NCBI RefSeq assembly: GCF_001040945.1
Contig: NZ_CP011930.1
Coordinates: 2,085,704-2,149,703, forward strand
Origin: Herbaspirillum seropedicae
GTDB taxonomy: Bacteria > Pseudomonadota > Gammaproteobacteria > Burkholderiales > Burkholderiaceae_D
Length of the DNA: 64,000 bases
Direction: 5' to 3'
Made by a program: the position numbers and the translations under genes. The notes under the pieces are model-generated. The model did no database searches. It was not told the DNA's origin and saw only the letters and a program-made list of their open reading frames with translations. This document shows positions 29,191 to 38,376 of this stretch, piece after piece; the stretch's first letter is position 1; each line of letters begins with the position of its first letter.

Positions 29191-29225
29191 CTTTTATTCT
29201 TTTTATTCCTTTTATTCTTTTTATA
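29191..29225 (+). repeat. Imperfect tandem T-rich repeat upstream of cysE
   Basis: Four consecutive 8-9 bp units, CTTTTATT, CTTTTTATT, CCTTTTATT and CTTTTTATA, run together just before the cysE ribosome site. The tract is almost pure pyrimidine on this strand and stands out in a GC-rich genome. It lies within the cysE promoter or leader. Confidence 0.75.
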
Positions 29226-29243
29226 TCGTTCAGGGAAGTCATC

Positions 29244-29996
29244 ATGTTCAGCCGACTCAGAGAAGACATCGCCAGCATCCGTGCGCGGGACCCCGCCGCA
29301 CGCAACAGCTGGGAGGTGCTGACCTGTTATCCCGGCCTGCATGCGCTGATCCTGCATCGCTGGGCCAAGGCCTGCTGGCAGGCGCAACTGAAATGGCTGG
29401 GCCGTTTCATCTCGCAACTGGGTCGCATGCTCACCGGCATCGAGATCCATCCGGGCGCCACCATAGGGCGGCGCGTGTTCATCGATCACGGCATGGGCGT
29501 GGTGATCGGCGAGACCGCCATCGTGGGGGACGATAGCACCATCTACCAGGGCGTGACGTTGGGCGGCACATCGCTGGTCAAGGGCGCCAAGCGCCATCCT
29601 ACGCTGGGCCGTGGCGTCATCATCGGCGCCGGCGCCAAGGTGCTGGGCGGCTTTACTGTCGGTGATGGGGCCAAGGTCGGTTCCAATGCCGTGGTGACCA
29701 AGGAAGTGCCGGCTGGAACGACAGCGGTGGGTAACCCGGCGCGCATCATCGAACGCAACACCGTCTCGGCAGAGCCTGATCAGGCGGCTGCGCGGCTGTT
29801 TGCGGCCTATGGCGTGATGCCCAACGGCGATGATCCGCTGTCGAAGGCCTTGCACGGGCTCATCAACCAGGTGGCGGCGCAGGAGCAGCAGCTCCAGGTG
29901 ATGCTGGCCGCCTTGCAGGGAGCGGGGATAGGGTGTCGACGCCTGGAAGAGGCCGGACAATTCGACGCCGCGCAGCTGAACCGGCTGGTCGACTGA
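29244..29996 (+). CDS. cysE: Serine O-acetyltransferase
   Basis: 250 residues, short bacterial form. It makes O-acetylserine, the acceptor for sulfide in cysteine synthesis. The N-terminal helical part is followed by a left-handed beta-helix of hexapeptide repeats (about 65-165: [19 protein letters not shown], then [22 protein letters not shown]), which contains the catalytic His of the IDHG motif. The C-terminal 60 residues are helical and variable. The ATG at 29244 follows CAGGGA. The T-rich tandem repeat upstream could affect expression. Confidence 0.93.
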   Translation: MFSRLREDIASIRARDPAARNSWEVLTCYPGLHALILHRWAKACWQAQLKWLGRFISQLGRMLTGIEIHPGATIGRRVFIDHGMGVVIGETAIVGDDSTIYQGVTLGGTSLVKGAKRHPTLGRGVIIGAGAKVLGGFTVGDGAKVGSNAVVTKEVPAGTTAVGNPARIIERNTVSAEPDQAAARLFAAYGVMPNGDDPLSKALHGLINQVAAQEQQLQVMLAALQGAGIGCRRLEEAGQFDAAQLNRLVD

Positions 29997-30006
29997 GGAG
30001 GAGGGG

Positions 30007-30031
30007 CGCAGCCGGTATCAGACCGGCTGCG
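30007..30031. terminator. Hairpin between convergent cysE and lpxH
   Basis: A perfect 10-bp stem CGCAGCCGGT / ACCGGCTGCG with a five-base ATCAG loop, 10 bp after cysE. No strong T-run follows on either strand, so it is a probable but not classic terminator for both convergent units. Confidence 0.55.
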
Positions 30032-30051
30032 TGGTTCGTCTTGGCTTTCGC

Positions 30052-30843
30052 TCAGGCGATCTCGTCGCCGTTCACATCATGCCGGTGCAGCGCGCCATCG
30101 GCCGTCAGGCTGATCCAGCCGCCACGCGGCGTTTCCACGTCGTATTCCCAATCCGGCAGGACATAACGCAGTTTCCCGGCCGGCCCTTCGCCCAGGCGAT
30201 GCAGGGCAGGGCGATGCGTATGGCCGTGGATCAGTGTATCGGTCCCGGTCTGCGCAAAGAGAGTGTCGATGGCGCCAGCGTTGACATCCATGATCGCCAT
30301 TTCCTTGCTCTGGTTGGCGTCCTGGCTGTTCTTGCGGATGCCCTCGATGATGGCCTTGCGCTGCGCCAGCGGCATGGCCAGGAACTGCTGCTGGTAGGCC
30401 GGCTGGCGTACCTGGGCGCGGAAGGCCATGTAGGCATGGTCATCGGTACACTGGGCGTCGCCATGGGCCAGCGTCAGCCTGCGGCCAGCGGCGGTGATGA
30501 CGTGCGGGTCCTGCAGCAGCGTCAGGCCGGCGGCGTCGGCAAAGGCCTGGCCGACCAGGAAGTCGCGGTTGCCGGCCATCCAGTACAGTTGCACGCCCTG
30601 AGCCTGCAGCGCTTTGAGCGCATCGGCAATGAACTGGTTGTAGGGGGTGGCCAGGTCGTCGTCGCCGGCCCAGTATTCGAAGATGTCACCCAGCAGGTAC
30701 AACTGCTGCGTCTGCGCTGCATGGCTCTGCAGGAAGGCCAGGAAGGCGGCCGTGGTGCGCGGCAGGCTGGCCTGCAAATGGAGGTCGGAAACAAAAAGCG
30801 CAACCGTCGGTTGCGCTTTCTGCATGAACTGGAAATCAGTCAT
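30052..30843 (-). CDS. lpxH: UDP-2,3-diacylglucosamine diphosphatase
   Basis: 263 residues, calcineurin-like metallophosphoesterase that forms lipid X in lipid A synthesis at the inner face of the membrane. Metal ligands are visible in SDLHL (about 19-23), GDIFEYW (about 52), GNRDFLVG (about 91) and the closing HGHTHRP (about 207). It is 30 bp downstream of ppiB, and ppiB-lpxH next to cysS matches the E. coli arrangement. Confidence 0.94.
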   Translation of the reverse strand: MTDFQFMQKAQPTVALFVSDLHLQASLPRTTAAFLAFLQSHAAQTQQLYLLGDIFEYWAGDDDLATPYNQFIADALKALQAQGVQLYWMAGNRDFLVGQAFADAAGLTLLQDPHVITAAGRRLTLAHGDAQCTDDHAYMAFRAQVRQPAYQQQFLAMPLAQRKAIIEGIRKNSQDANQSKEMAIMDVNAGAIDTLFAQTGTDTLIHGHTHRPALHRLGEGPAGKLRYVLPDWEYDVETPRGGWISLTADGALHRHDVNGDEIA

Positions 30844-30873
30844 GGTCGATGAAGTCAGCGGTCAAGGCCGGGC

Positions 30874-31362
30874 TCAGACCACTTCTGCCTTCTCGATCAC
30901 CACGTCTTCCGCCGGCACGTCGGCGAACATGCCGGCGCGGGTGGTCTTCACACCCTTGATCTTGTCGACCACTTCAGTGCCTTCGACGACCTTGCCGAAG
31001 ACGCAGTAGCCCCAGCCATCCTGGCCCGGGTAGTCCAGGAAGCTGTTGTTCTTGACGTTGATGAAGAACTGCGCCGAGGCCGAGTGCGGAGCGGCGGTGC
31101 GGGCCATGGCCAGGGTGTAGGGCTCGTTCTTCAAGCCATTCTTGGCTTCGTTCTCGATCGGCTCGCGGGTTTCCTTCTGCTTCATGCCGGGTTCGAAACC
31201 GCCGCCCTGGATCATGAAACCGTCGATGACGCGGTGGAAGATGGTGCCGTTGTAGTGGCCGGCGTTGACGTAGGCCAGGAAGTTTTCAACGGTCTTGGGC
31301 GCCTTTTCCGCATCCAGTTCGATCTTGATGGTGCCGTGGTTGGTGGTGAGCAGAACTGCCAT
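30874..31362 (-). CDS. ppiB: Cytosolic peptidyl-prolyl cis-trans isomerase B (cyclophilin)
   Basis: 162 residues, no signal peptide. Cyclophilin active-site motifs: [14 protein letters not shown] with the catalytic Arg, [18 protein letters not shown], and [22 protein letters not shown] upstream gives a good ribosome site. It probably forms a two-gene unit with lpxH. An exported paralogue lies 130 bp upstream beyond a terminator, so two cyclophilin genes stand in tandem. Confidence 0.94.
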   Translation of the reverse strand: MAVLLTTNHGTIKIELDAEKAPKTVENFLAYVNAGHYNGTIFHRVIDGFMIQGGGFEPGMKQKETREPIENEAKNGLKNEPYTLAMARTAAPHSASAQFFINVKNNSFLDYPGQDGWGYCVFGKVVEGTEVVDKIKGVKTTRAGMFADVPAEDVVIEKAEVV

Positions 31363-31390
31363 GATGAATCCTTTGCTGATGTAGGGGAAA

Positions 31391-31420
31391 TAAAAAACCG
31401 GCGGGCGACATGGGCCCGCC
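31391..31420 (-). terminator. Terminator after the exported cyclophilin gene
   Basis: On the minus strand GGCGGGC (31420-31414) pairs with GCCCGCC (31406-31400) and is followed by GGTTTTTTATTT. It separates the upstream three-gene unit from ppiB-lpxH. Confidence 0.85.
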
Positions 31421-31491
31421 TTGTGATACCTCTGGTACCTCTGATGCCTTCGATACCGCCGAGGCCGCCGAGGTCGGTAGCGCCGGCTGGC

Positions 31492-32061
31492 TTACTTGAC
31501 CAGGGTGGCCGATTCGATCACCACCGGGGTGCTCGGGACATCGCCGGCGCCGGTGCGCACCTGCTTGATCTTGTCGACTACCTCAGTGCCGGCCACGACC
31601 TTGCCGAACACGGCGTAACCCCAACCATCCTGGCCCGGATAATCCAGGAAGCGGTTGTTGGCGACATTGATGAAGAATTGCGCGGTCGCCGAATGCGGGG
31701 CCGAGGTGCGCGCCATGGCGATAGTATAAACCTCGTTCTTCAAGCCGTTATTGGCCTCGTTCTTGATCGGCGCATCGGTGGGCTTTTCGCGCAGGTTCTG
31801 GTCCATGCCGCCGCCCTGGATCATGAAGCCATTGATGACGCGATGGAAGACGGTGCCGTTGTACTGGCCCTTCTTGACGTACTTGAGGAAGTTCTCCACC
31901 GAGACCGGCGCCTTTTCGGGGTTCAGCTCGACGGTGATATCGCCCATGCTGGTCTTGAGCAGCACGCGCGGGGCGTCAGCAGCCAGCGCCGGGACGGCCA
32001 GCGCAGTAGACAGGGACAATGCTGCGGCCATGCGCAGCAGGTGACGACGGGAGAGGATCAT
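31492..32061 (-). CDS. ppiA: Exported peptidyl-prolyl cis-trans isomerase (cyclophilin A type)
   Basis: 189 residues with a signal peptide ([27 protein letters not shown], cleavage near residue 28) followed by a full cyclophilin domain: [46 protein letters not shown]. It assists folding of periplasmic proteins. Its ATG overlaps the stop of the L,D-transpeptidase gene (ATGA), so the two are translationally coupled; co-production of a wall enzyme and a periplasmic foldase is suggestive. The paralogue ppiB is just downstream. Confidence 0.92.
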   Translation of the reverse strand: MILSRRHLLRMAAALSLSTALAVPALAADAPRVLLKTSMGDITVELNPEKAPVSVENFLKYVKKGQYNGTVFHRVINGFMIQGGGMDQNLREKPTDAPIKNEANNGLKNEVYTIAMARTSAPHSATAQFFINVANNRFLDYPGQDGWGYAVFGKVVAGTEVVDKIKQVRTGAGDVPSTPVVIESATLVK

Positions 32062-33308
32062 GCGTTGCCTTCGTAAATGATTTTCCATTGCGAACCTTCA
32101 CGCACCCAGTATTGGCGCTTGCGGATCGCGTTCTTGCTCTTGCCGACAGCACTTTCCTGGGTGAAAGTGCTGACGATCATGTCTTCCGGTGTGCCCGGGT
32201 AGCGGAACAGGCTGACATCGCGCAGTTTGACACTGGTATAGCGCGCGCCGTTCAGGCTCTTCTGCTGGCGACCGAACCAGGTGGCCAGGCTTTCGCCCTG
32301 GGCCGAGCGGAATTCGGGGGAATAATACGACAACACCTTCTCGGGGTCGGCGTTTTCCAGCGACTGGCCCCATTGTTCCAGGATGGCCGAGGCGGCGTCG
32401 CGCTGGCGCGCCCATTCGTTCTTGTCCACGAACTGCACATGCTGGCTGATCACCACCACCGTCTTGCCGACCTCGGCGGTGGAGTACAGGCTCTGCAGGT
32501 CCGGGTTGGCCAGTACCACGCAGCCGTCCGAAGACAGGGGCGGGCGGCTGAAGTTGTCCGAGGGCGTGCCGTGCAGCCAGATGCCATAGCCGCTGCGGCC
32601 ATTGCGCTTGTCCCATTCGTTCGGATAGGACAGGGGCAGCGCGCCCGTGCCATAGAAATCAGGCAGCTTGGGGCCGGGAATACGGTTGTTGACGTAGTAC
32701 ACGCCAATAGGCGTGCGCTGGTCGCCGGACTTGGACTTGTTGGCGCCGAAGCGGCCCTGGGAAATGTAGAAGTCGGTCTGGAATTTCAGCTCGCCGCCCT
32801 GGTTCTCGTAGACGTACATGCGCGAGCGCGTGGTGTCGACCACCAGCACGTTCTTCTGGTCTTCGCCCACTTGCAGCACGGCCTTGGGGATCAGGTTGGG
32901 GTCGGGCTTTTCCTGCAGGGAGCGGATGCGCACCATGGCTTCATCGCGCAATTCCTTGAGCTTGTCGGCGGGGCCGTCAGCCATCGCGCCGAAATTGCGC
33001 ACCGGCCGAGCATGCATCAAGAGCAGGTCGCCACGCACCAGATGGCCCAGTCGGAAGGTCGGGTAGGCCGCCACCAGGGCGTCGGCCTTGGCCTGGGCTT
33101 CGCGCAGGCGGTTGGCGCCCAGGTCCTTGTAGATGTCGATCAACAGGGCTTCCGGGTCCGGCTTGGCTACGGGCGCACCGGCCGGGGCGCTCTGGGGCGG
33201 AATGGAAGACGAGGAAGCGACGCTGCCCACCGAAGGCAGACCCGCCAGACACAACATCAGCAGGCGTCCCAGCATGCGCGCGGGACGCCCTTGCAAAGCG
33301 CTAGCCAC
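32058..33308 (-). CDS. L,D-transpeptidase (YkuD) with C-terminal NTF2-like domain
   Basis: 416 residues. Signal-like N-terminal helix (about 10-32), then a YkuD catalytic domain (about 152-290) with the signature HGTPSDN ... SDGCVVL, giving His246 and Cys263 as catalytic pair. The C-terminal ~115 residues form an NTF2/Cds6-like domain ([20 protein letters not shown] ... WKIIYE), resembling the end of the protein encoded just upstream. It would make or break L,D-crosslinks in peptidoglycan or attach protein to it, from the periplasmic side. GTG at 33308 is favoured by GGAGGG six bases before it; TTG at 33311 is possible. It starts three bases after the upstream stop. Confidence 0.9.
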   Translation of the reverse strand: MASALQGRPARMLGRLLMLCLAGLPSVGSVASSSSIPPQSAPAGAPVAKPDPEALLIDIYKDLGANRLREAQAKADALVAAYPTFRLGHLVRGDLLLMHARPVRNFGAMADGPADKLKELRDEAMVRIRSLQEKPDPNLIPKAVLQVGEDQKNVLVVDTTRSRMYVYENQGGELKFQTDFYISQGRFGANKSKSGDQRTPIGVYYVNNRIPGPKLPDFYGTGALPLSYPNEWDKRNGRSGYGIWLHGTPSDNFSRPPLSSDGCVVLANPDLQSLYSTAEVGKTVVVISQHVQFVDKNEWARQRDAASAILEQWGQSLENADPEKVLSYYSPEFRSAQGESLATWFGRQQKSLNGARYTSVKLRDVSLFRYPGTPEDMIVSTFTQESAVGKSKNAIRKRQYWVREGSQWKIIYEGNA

Positions 33309-33311
33309 CAA

Positions 33312-34871
33312 TTACCCTCCCGATCGTTCCTGTTTGATCAGCCATCGATTGCCCTGTTTTACGAAGATCAGGGTCTTGCGGCTGTCTACCGTTAGTCGAT
33401 CCGAATTATATATCTGGCGATAACGCACGGTGGCGGTGTTGCCATTGATGCTCACCGTGGCATTGCTGACCTTGACACTGATGCGACCCTTGTCTTCGAT
33501 ACGGGCGCGGCGCTCTTCGGCCCATTCCTTGCGGGAGGCGCCCTTGGGGGTGTCGAAGTCGCTGGCGTAGTGGCCCAGGTAGCCACGCACATCCTTGTCG
33601 CTCCAGGCCTTGGCCCAGCCATTCAAGGCAGCCAGCACGGCCGTCTTGTCCTGCTCGGCGCTGGCTTGCTCCTTGGCCTTTTCCTTGTCGGCGCGGGCCT
33701 TGTCCGCCTTGGCCTTTTCGGCCGCGGCCAGCTTGTCGGCTTTGGCCTTCTCTGCGGCGGCCAGCTTGTCGGCCTTGGCCTTGTCGGCGGCAGCCTGGGC
33801 GGCCTTTTCCTTCTCGGCGCGGGCGGCCTGCTCGCGGGCCAGCTTCTCGGCCTGTTCCTTGTCCTTCTGGGCTAGCAGTTCCTTCTGCTTCTGCTCGGCG
33901 GCGGCCTTCTCGGCAGCCGCCTTTTGCGCACGCGCCTGTTCGGCTGCGAGCTGCTCGGCGCGCGCCTTCTCGGCCCGGGCCTTCTCGGCGGCAGCCTTGT
34001 CTGCAGCGGCTTTTTCGGCCGCTGCCTTGTCGGCTGCAGCCTTGTCGGCTGCAGCCTTGTCGGCGGCGGCTTTCTCCGCTGCAGCCTTGTCGGCAGCGGC
34101 CTTTTCCTTCTCGCTGGTGGCCTTGGAGATGGCGTTCTTCTCGGCCTCGGCCTTGTCGGCAGCGGCCTGCTGGGCCAGCTTTTCGGCTGCCAGGGCCTTG
34201 GCGCGCTGCTGCTGTTCGGCGGCGCTGGCTTCGGCCTTGGCCTTGGCTTCGCGCTGGGCGGCCGCTGCCGAGGCCAGGCGCGGCACGGTGCCACCGGTGG
34301 TGTTGCCGTTGAGCGAACGCAGCAGCGTCAGCTTGGGTTGCGGCACATTGGCGCCCGGGTCGATCTGCAAGGCCTTGTCATAGGCCTGGCTGGCCAGCTT
34401 GGCGTAGACGTCGCCCAGGTTTTCCAGCGCGGTGGCATAGGTCGGGTTGGTGCGCATGGCCATGTCCAGCGCCGCCCGGGCCTTGTCGTACTGGCCATCG
34501 GCCGCGTACAGCACGGCCAGGTTGTTGTAGGGCTCGGGCAGGTCAGGGAAATCTTCGGTCAGCTTGGTGAATACCGCGATGGCCTCGGCAGAACGGTTTT
34601 GTTCTGCTAAGATCAGGCCCTTCGTGAAACGCAGTTGCGCATCGCGCGGGTGTTTCGCCAGCACGGCATCGGTCTTGGTCAGCGCTTCGGCATATTGTCC
34701 GGCCCGCATCAGCTTGTTGATGTCAGACATTTCACTGGCATGCGCGAGGCTGGCGGGCGCCGCGAAGAGGGCGGCCACCAGGCTGGACATCACTGCCGTC
34801 TTATGGGCAGTTTTGCTGATCAGATCGCGCAAACCATGAATGGGTGTCTGTTCTTGTGATTCTGGGGCCAT
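33312..34871 (-). CDS. TPR protein with long TolA-like Ala/Lys coiled coil and NTF2-like domain
   Basis: 519 residues. A long N-terminal region leads into an exported-type hydrophobic stretch (VMSSLVAALFAAPASLAHA, ending near 45). Residues about 46-170 form TPR repeats (AGQYAEALTKTDAVLAKHPRD; DLPEPYNNLAVLYAADGQYDKARAAL). Residues about 200-405 are an Ala/Lys/Glu-rich helix of AAADKAAAEK-type repeats like the TolA stalk. Residues 408-519 are an NTF2/Cds6-like domain. It probably spans periplasmic distance and scaffolds the coupled L,D-transpeptidase. The ATG at 34871 lacks a clear ribosome site; a Met near residue 28 would give a conventional signal peptide, so the start is uncertain. Divergent from cysS. 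Confidence 0.82.
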   Translation of the reverse strand: MAPESQEQTPIHGLRDLISKTAHKTAVMSSLVAALFAAPASLAHASEMSDINKLMRAGQYAEALTKTDAVLAKHPRDAQLRFTKGLILAEQNRSAEAIAVFTKLTEDFPDLPEPYNNLAVLYAADGQYDKARAALDMAMRTNPTYATALENLGDVYAKLASQAYDKALQIDPGANVPQPKLTLLRSLNGNTTGGTVPRLASAAAAQREAKAKAEASAAEQQQRAKALAAEKLAQQAAADKAEAEKNAISKATSEKEKAAADKAAAEKAAADKAAADKAAADKAAAEKAAADKAAAEKARAEKARAEQLAAEQARAQKAAAEKAAAEQKQKELLAQKDKEQAEKLAREQAARAEKEKAAQAAADKAKADKLAAAEKAKADKLAAAEKAKADKARADKEKAKEQASAEQDKTAVLAALNGWAKAWSDKDVRGYLGHYASDFDTPKGASRKEWAEERRARIEDKGRISVKVSNATVSINGNTATVRYRQIYNSDRLTVDSRKTLIFVKQGNRWLIKQERSGG

Positions 34872-35103
34872 GGTTTTATCGATGCTATACTCGAAGAGAT
34901 TCGAAGAAAGCTGGCATTTTATATCAAACAAGTAAGACCAAAAGAGGTTTGGCGACCGTGACCCGTTCATGTTGCAACTGCTGCTAGAACAATGATCCCC
35001 AGGCAGGGGTGTTTCGGCGCGCGGGCTTTCGCGGCGCGAACCCCACGCACAATGCATGAACCAGGCGCCTTCTGCGGCGTCGCCAGATCCATAATCCCAT
35101 CCC

Positions 35104-36495
35104 ATGAGCGAGCTCAAGATTTACAACACGCTAGCGCGCGATAAGCAGACCTTTTCTCCGATCGAACCCGGCAAGGTACGCTTGTACGTGTGCGGCATGA
35201 CCGTCTATGACTATTGCCATATTGGCCATGCTCGCGTGCTGGTGGTATTCGACATGGTGCAGCGCTGGCTGCGCGCCTCCGGTTACGAGGTGACCTATGT
35301 GCGCAATATCACCGACATCGATGACAAGATCATCAAGCGCGCCGTGGAAAACGGCGAGACCATCGCCCAATTGACCAATCGCTTCATCGATGCCATGAAC
35401 GAGGATGCCGCCGCCCTGGGCGTGCAGCGTCCCGACCATGAGCCGCGCGCCACCCAATACGTGCCGCAGATGCTGGACCTGATCGGCAAGCTGGAAAAGA
35501 ACGGCCTGGCCTACAAGGCCAGCGATGGCGACGTCAATTATTCGGTGCGCGATTTCCCTGGCTACGGCAAGCTCTCCGGCAAGTCGCTGGACGACCTGCG
35601 CGCCGGCGAGCGCGTCGATGTCAACACCGGCAAGCGCGATCCGCTGGACTTCGTACTCTGGAAAGCGGCCAAGCCGGCGGAACCGGACGAGGCCAAGTGG
35701 GATTCGCCCTGGGGCTGTGGCCGTCCGGGCTGGCACATCGAGTGCTCGGCCATGTCCAGCGACCTGCTGGGGGACCACTTCGACATCCACGGCGGCGGCC
35801 AGGACCTGCAGTTCCCGCACCACGAAAACGAGATCGCCCAGTCCGAAGGCGCGCACCAGCACACCTTCGTGAACTACTGGATGCACAACGGCTTCGTGCG
35901 CATCGACAATGAGAAGATGTCCAAGTCCCTGGGCAATTTCTTCACCATCCGCGATGTGCTCAAGAAGTATGACCCGGAAGTGCTGCGCTTCTTCATCCTG
36001 CGCGCCCACTACCGCAGTCCGCTCAATTATTCCGATGCGCACCTGGACGACGCCCGCCAGGCGCTGACCCGCCTGTACACGGCCTTGAAGGACGTGCCGC
36101 CGCAAGCCGGCGGCCTGGTGGCCGACGAGGCCCACGCCGTGCGCCTGGCCGATGCGCTCAATGATGACTTCAATACGCCGGTGGCCATCGCGGTGCTGTT
36201 CGAACTGGCCAATGAGGTCAACCGCAGCCGTTCACCCGTGCAGGCGCGCCAGTTGAAGGCGCTGGCCGGCATCCTGGGCCTGTTGCAGCGTGAGCCGGGC
36301 GAGTACCTCAAGGGCGGCGTGGCGGCTGCGGAGGGCCTGGGCGAAGCCGAGATCGAGGCCTTGATCGCTGCCCGCAAGGCCGCCAAGGCCGGCAAGAACT
36401 TTGCCGAAGCCGACCGCATCCGGGCCGAACTGACCGAGGCCGGCATCATCCTGGAAGACAAGCCGGGTGGGCTGACCGAATGGCGGAGAGCGTGA
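35104..36495 (+). CDS. cysS: Cysteinyl-tRNA synthetase
   Basis: 463 residues, class I aminoacyl-tRNA synthetase. The HIGH motif is at 39-42 (CHIGHARV) and KMSKS at about 271-275. Zinc ligands include Cys30 (YVCGMTVYD), the [10 protein letters not shown] cysteine and the [10 protein letters not shown] histidine. Normal length for the family. It starts the plus-strand unit cysS-glycosylase-accA-tilS and is only one base from the next gene. Confidence 0.96.
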   Translation: MSELKIYNTLARDKQTFSPIEPGKVRLYVCGMTVYDYCHIGHARVLVVFDMVQRWLRASGYEVTYVRNITDIDDKIIKRAVENGETIAQLTNRFIDAMNEDAAALGVQRPDHEPRATQYVPQMLDLIGKLEKNGLAYKASDGDVNYSVRDFPGYGKLSGKSLDDLRAGERVDVNTGKRDPLDFVLWKAAKPAEPDEAKWDSPWGCGRPGWHIECSAMSSDLLGDHFDIHGGGQDLQFPHHENEIAQSEGAHQHTFVNYWMHNGFVRIDNEKMSKSLGNFFTIRDVLKKYDPEVLRFFILRAHYRSPLNYSDAHLDDARQALTRLYTALKDVPPQAGGLVADEAHAVRLADALNDDFNTPVAIAVLFELANEVNRSRSPVQARQLKALAGILGLLQREPGEYLKGGVAAAEGLGEAEIEALIAARKAAKAGKNFAEADRIRAELTEAGIILEDKPGGLTEWRRA

Positions 36496-36496
36496 T

Positions 36497-37156
36497 TTGA
36501 ATACCAACCGAAAAGCCAGCGACGTCGATCCCAGCCTGATCGTGCCGGCCTACTGGGAAGAGGCCAAGGCCGAGCTGATGAAGCGCGACCGCATCATGCG
36601 CAAGATCATCCCGCAGTTCGGGGACCTGCAACTGACGGTGCGCGGCGACGCCTTCACCACGCTGGCGCGTTCGGTGATCGGCCAGCAGATCTCGACCAAG
36701 GCCGCCAATGCGGTCTGGCAGCGTTTCCTGGAAGCCTGCCCGCGCTGCACACCCGGCCAGGTGATCCGCACCGGTCCGGAAGGGCTGGCCGGCTGCGGCC
36801 TGTCCAAGCGCAAGGCCGAATACATCCTCGACCTGGCCGCACACTTCAAGGCCAAGACCGTGCATCCCGACAAATGGGCGGAGATGGAAGACGAAGCCGT
36901 CATTGCCGAGATGATCCAGATCCGTGGCATTGGCCGCTGGACAGCCGAGATGTTTTTGATATTTAATCTGCTGCGCCCCAATGTGCTGCCGCTGGATGAC
37001 CTGGGATTGCTCAAAGGCATCAGCATCAGCTACTTCTCGGGCGAGCCCGTCTCGCGCAGCGATGCGCGGGAAGTCGCCGCGAACTGGGAACCGTGGCGCA
37101 CCGTGGCGACCTGGTATCTGTGGCGCAGCCTGGACCCGCTGCCCTCCGATTATTGA
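36497..37156 (+). CDS. DNA-3-methyladenine glycosylase (AlkA/HhH-GPD type)
   Basis: 219 residues. A helix-hairpin-helix glycosylase that removes alkylated bases: FTTLARSVIGQQISTKAANAVW in the N-terminal half, hairpin motif IQIRGIGRWTAEMFLIF (about 140-157), and catalytic Asp in PLDDLGLLKG. It lacks the iron-sulfur cysteines of endonuclease III. The start is TTG at 36497, one base after the cysS stop, with GGAGAG upstream, so translation is probably coupled to cysS. Confidence 0.9.
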   Translation: MNTNRKASDVDPSLIVPAYWEEAKAELMKRDRIMRKIIPQFGDLQLTVRGDAFTTLARSVIGQQISTKAANAVWQRFLEACPRCTPGQVIRTGPEGLAGCGLSKRKAEYILDLAAHFKAKTVHPDKWAEMEDEAVIAEMIQIRGIGRWTAEMFLIFNLLRPNVLPLDDLGLLKGISISYFSGEPVSRSDAREVAANWEPWRTVATWYLWRSLDPLPSDY

Positions 37157-37316
37157 TCCAAGGGGAAGAGGGCGCAGGCACTGCTGGTGTATACTCCCGT
37201 CCTCGCAAGAATTGAAGGCAAACCGATACATCCGGGATCATCGCGCCGCAACCCGCACCGGGCCGGCATTTTCACCGATCCTCGCCGCATGATCGGACTT
37301 GTTGAAAAGGAACACA

Positions 37317-38297
37317 ATGACTAAATCGACAACGACTTTTCTGGGCTTCGAGCAGGCCATCGCCGAGCTGGACGCCAAGATCGAAGAGTTGCGTTTCGTA
37401 CAGGACGACTCGGCCGTTGACATCTCCGAAGAGATCGAACGCCTGGTCAAGAAAAGCCAGCAACTGACCAAGGACATCTACGCCAAGCTCACCCCTTGGC
37501 AGGTCTCCCAGATCGCCCGCCATCCGCAACGTCCGTACACCATGGACTACGTGCGCGAGATCTTCACCGACTTCCACGAACTGCACGGCGACCGCACCTT
37601 TGCCGACGACCAGTCCATCGTCGGCGGTCTGGCCCGCTTCAACGGCCAGGCCTGCATGGTGATCGGCCACCAGAAGGGGCGCGACACCAAGGAACGCGCC
37701 ATGCGCAACTTCGGCATGCCCAAGCCGGAAGGCTACCGCAAGGCCATGCGCCTGATGAAGGTGGCAGAGAAGTTCGGTTTGCCTATCTTTACCTTTGTCG
37801 ACACCCCGGGCGCATTCCCCGGCATCGACGCCGAAGAGCGCGGCCAGTCCGAAGCCATCGGCCACAACCTGTACGTGATGGCTGAACTGAAGGTGCCGCT
37901 GATCGCCACCATCATCGGTGAAGGCGGTTCCGGCGGCGCGCTGGCCATCGCCGTAGGCGACTCGGTGCTGATGCTGCAATACGCCACCTACTCGGTGATC
38001 TCGCCGGAAGGCTGCGCTTCCATCCTGTGGAAGACCGCCGACCGCGCCGCCGACGCGGCCGAAGCCCTGGGCCTGACCGCCCATCGCTTGAAGGCCATCG
38101 GCCTGATCGACAAGATCGTCAACGAACCGCTGGGCGGCGCCCATCGTGATCCCAAGCAGATGGCCGGTTTGCTCAAGCGCGCGCTGTCGGATTCGCTGCG
38201 CCAGTTCCAGGGCATGAAGACCAAGGACCTGCTGGCCGCACGTCACGAAAAGCTGATGGCCTATGGCAAGTTCAAGGAATTGAATTCGGCGGAATAA
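37317..38297 (+). CDS. accA: Acetyl-CoA carboxylase carboxyltransferase, alpha subunit
   Basis: 326 residues, full length. With AccD it transfers carboxyl from biotin to acetyl-CoA, the committed step of fatty-acid synthesis. Family blocks seen include [16 protein letters not shown], the [22 protein letters not shown] carboxybiotin region and [18 protein letters not shown] (oxyanion glycine). ATG at 37317. The 160-bp gap upstream contains TATACT at 37190-37195, a possible -10. Confidence 0.95.
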   Translation: MTKSTTTFLGFEQAIAELDAKIEELRFVQDDSAVDISEEIERLVKKSQQLTKDIYAKLTPWQVSQIARHPQRPYTMDYVREIFTDFHELHGDRTFADDQSIVGGLARFNGQACMVIGHQKGRDTKERAMRNFGMPKPEGYRKAMRLMKVAEKFGLPIFTFVDTPGAFPGIDAEERGQSEAIGHNLYVMAELKVPLIATIIGEGGSGGALAIAVGDSVLMLQYATYSVISPEGCASILWKTADRAADAAEALGLTAHRLKAIGLIDKIVNEPLGGAHRDPKQMAGLLKRALSDSLRQFQGMKTKDLLAARHEKLMAYGKFKELNSAE

Positions 38298-38325
38298 TCT
38301 TCCCCGCTTGCTTTGTCCGCCCAGG

Positions 38326-38354
38326 CGCCAGCGATTGCTTCGCTGGCGTTTGTC
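38326..38354 (+). terminator. Hairpin after accA
   Basis: CGCCAGCGA at 38326-38334 pairs with TCGCTGGCG at 38340-38348, followed by TTTGTCTTTT. It lies 28 bp after accA and just before tilS, so it would terminate or attenuate read-through into tilS. Confidence 0.75.
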
Positions 38355-38376
38355 TTTTCCGGCTCTGATTTCTTCC

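Noticed and set aside
29174..29536. Open frame beginning in the T-rich tract before cysE (Phe/Tyr/Ser repeats)
   Set aside because: It is the simple-sequence tract read in another frame, running into cysE out of frame with no ribosome site.
33570..34383. DNA-level repetitiveness within the TPR/TolA-like gene, considered as a satellite or mobile repeat
   Set aside because: The repetition follows the codons of the Ala/Lys/Glu helix (AAADK/AAAEK) and stays in frame, so it is a protein low-complexity stalk and not a separate DNA element.
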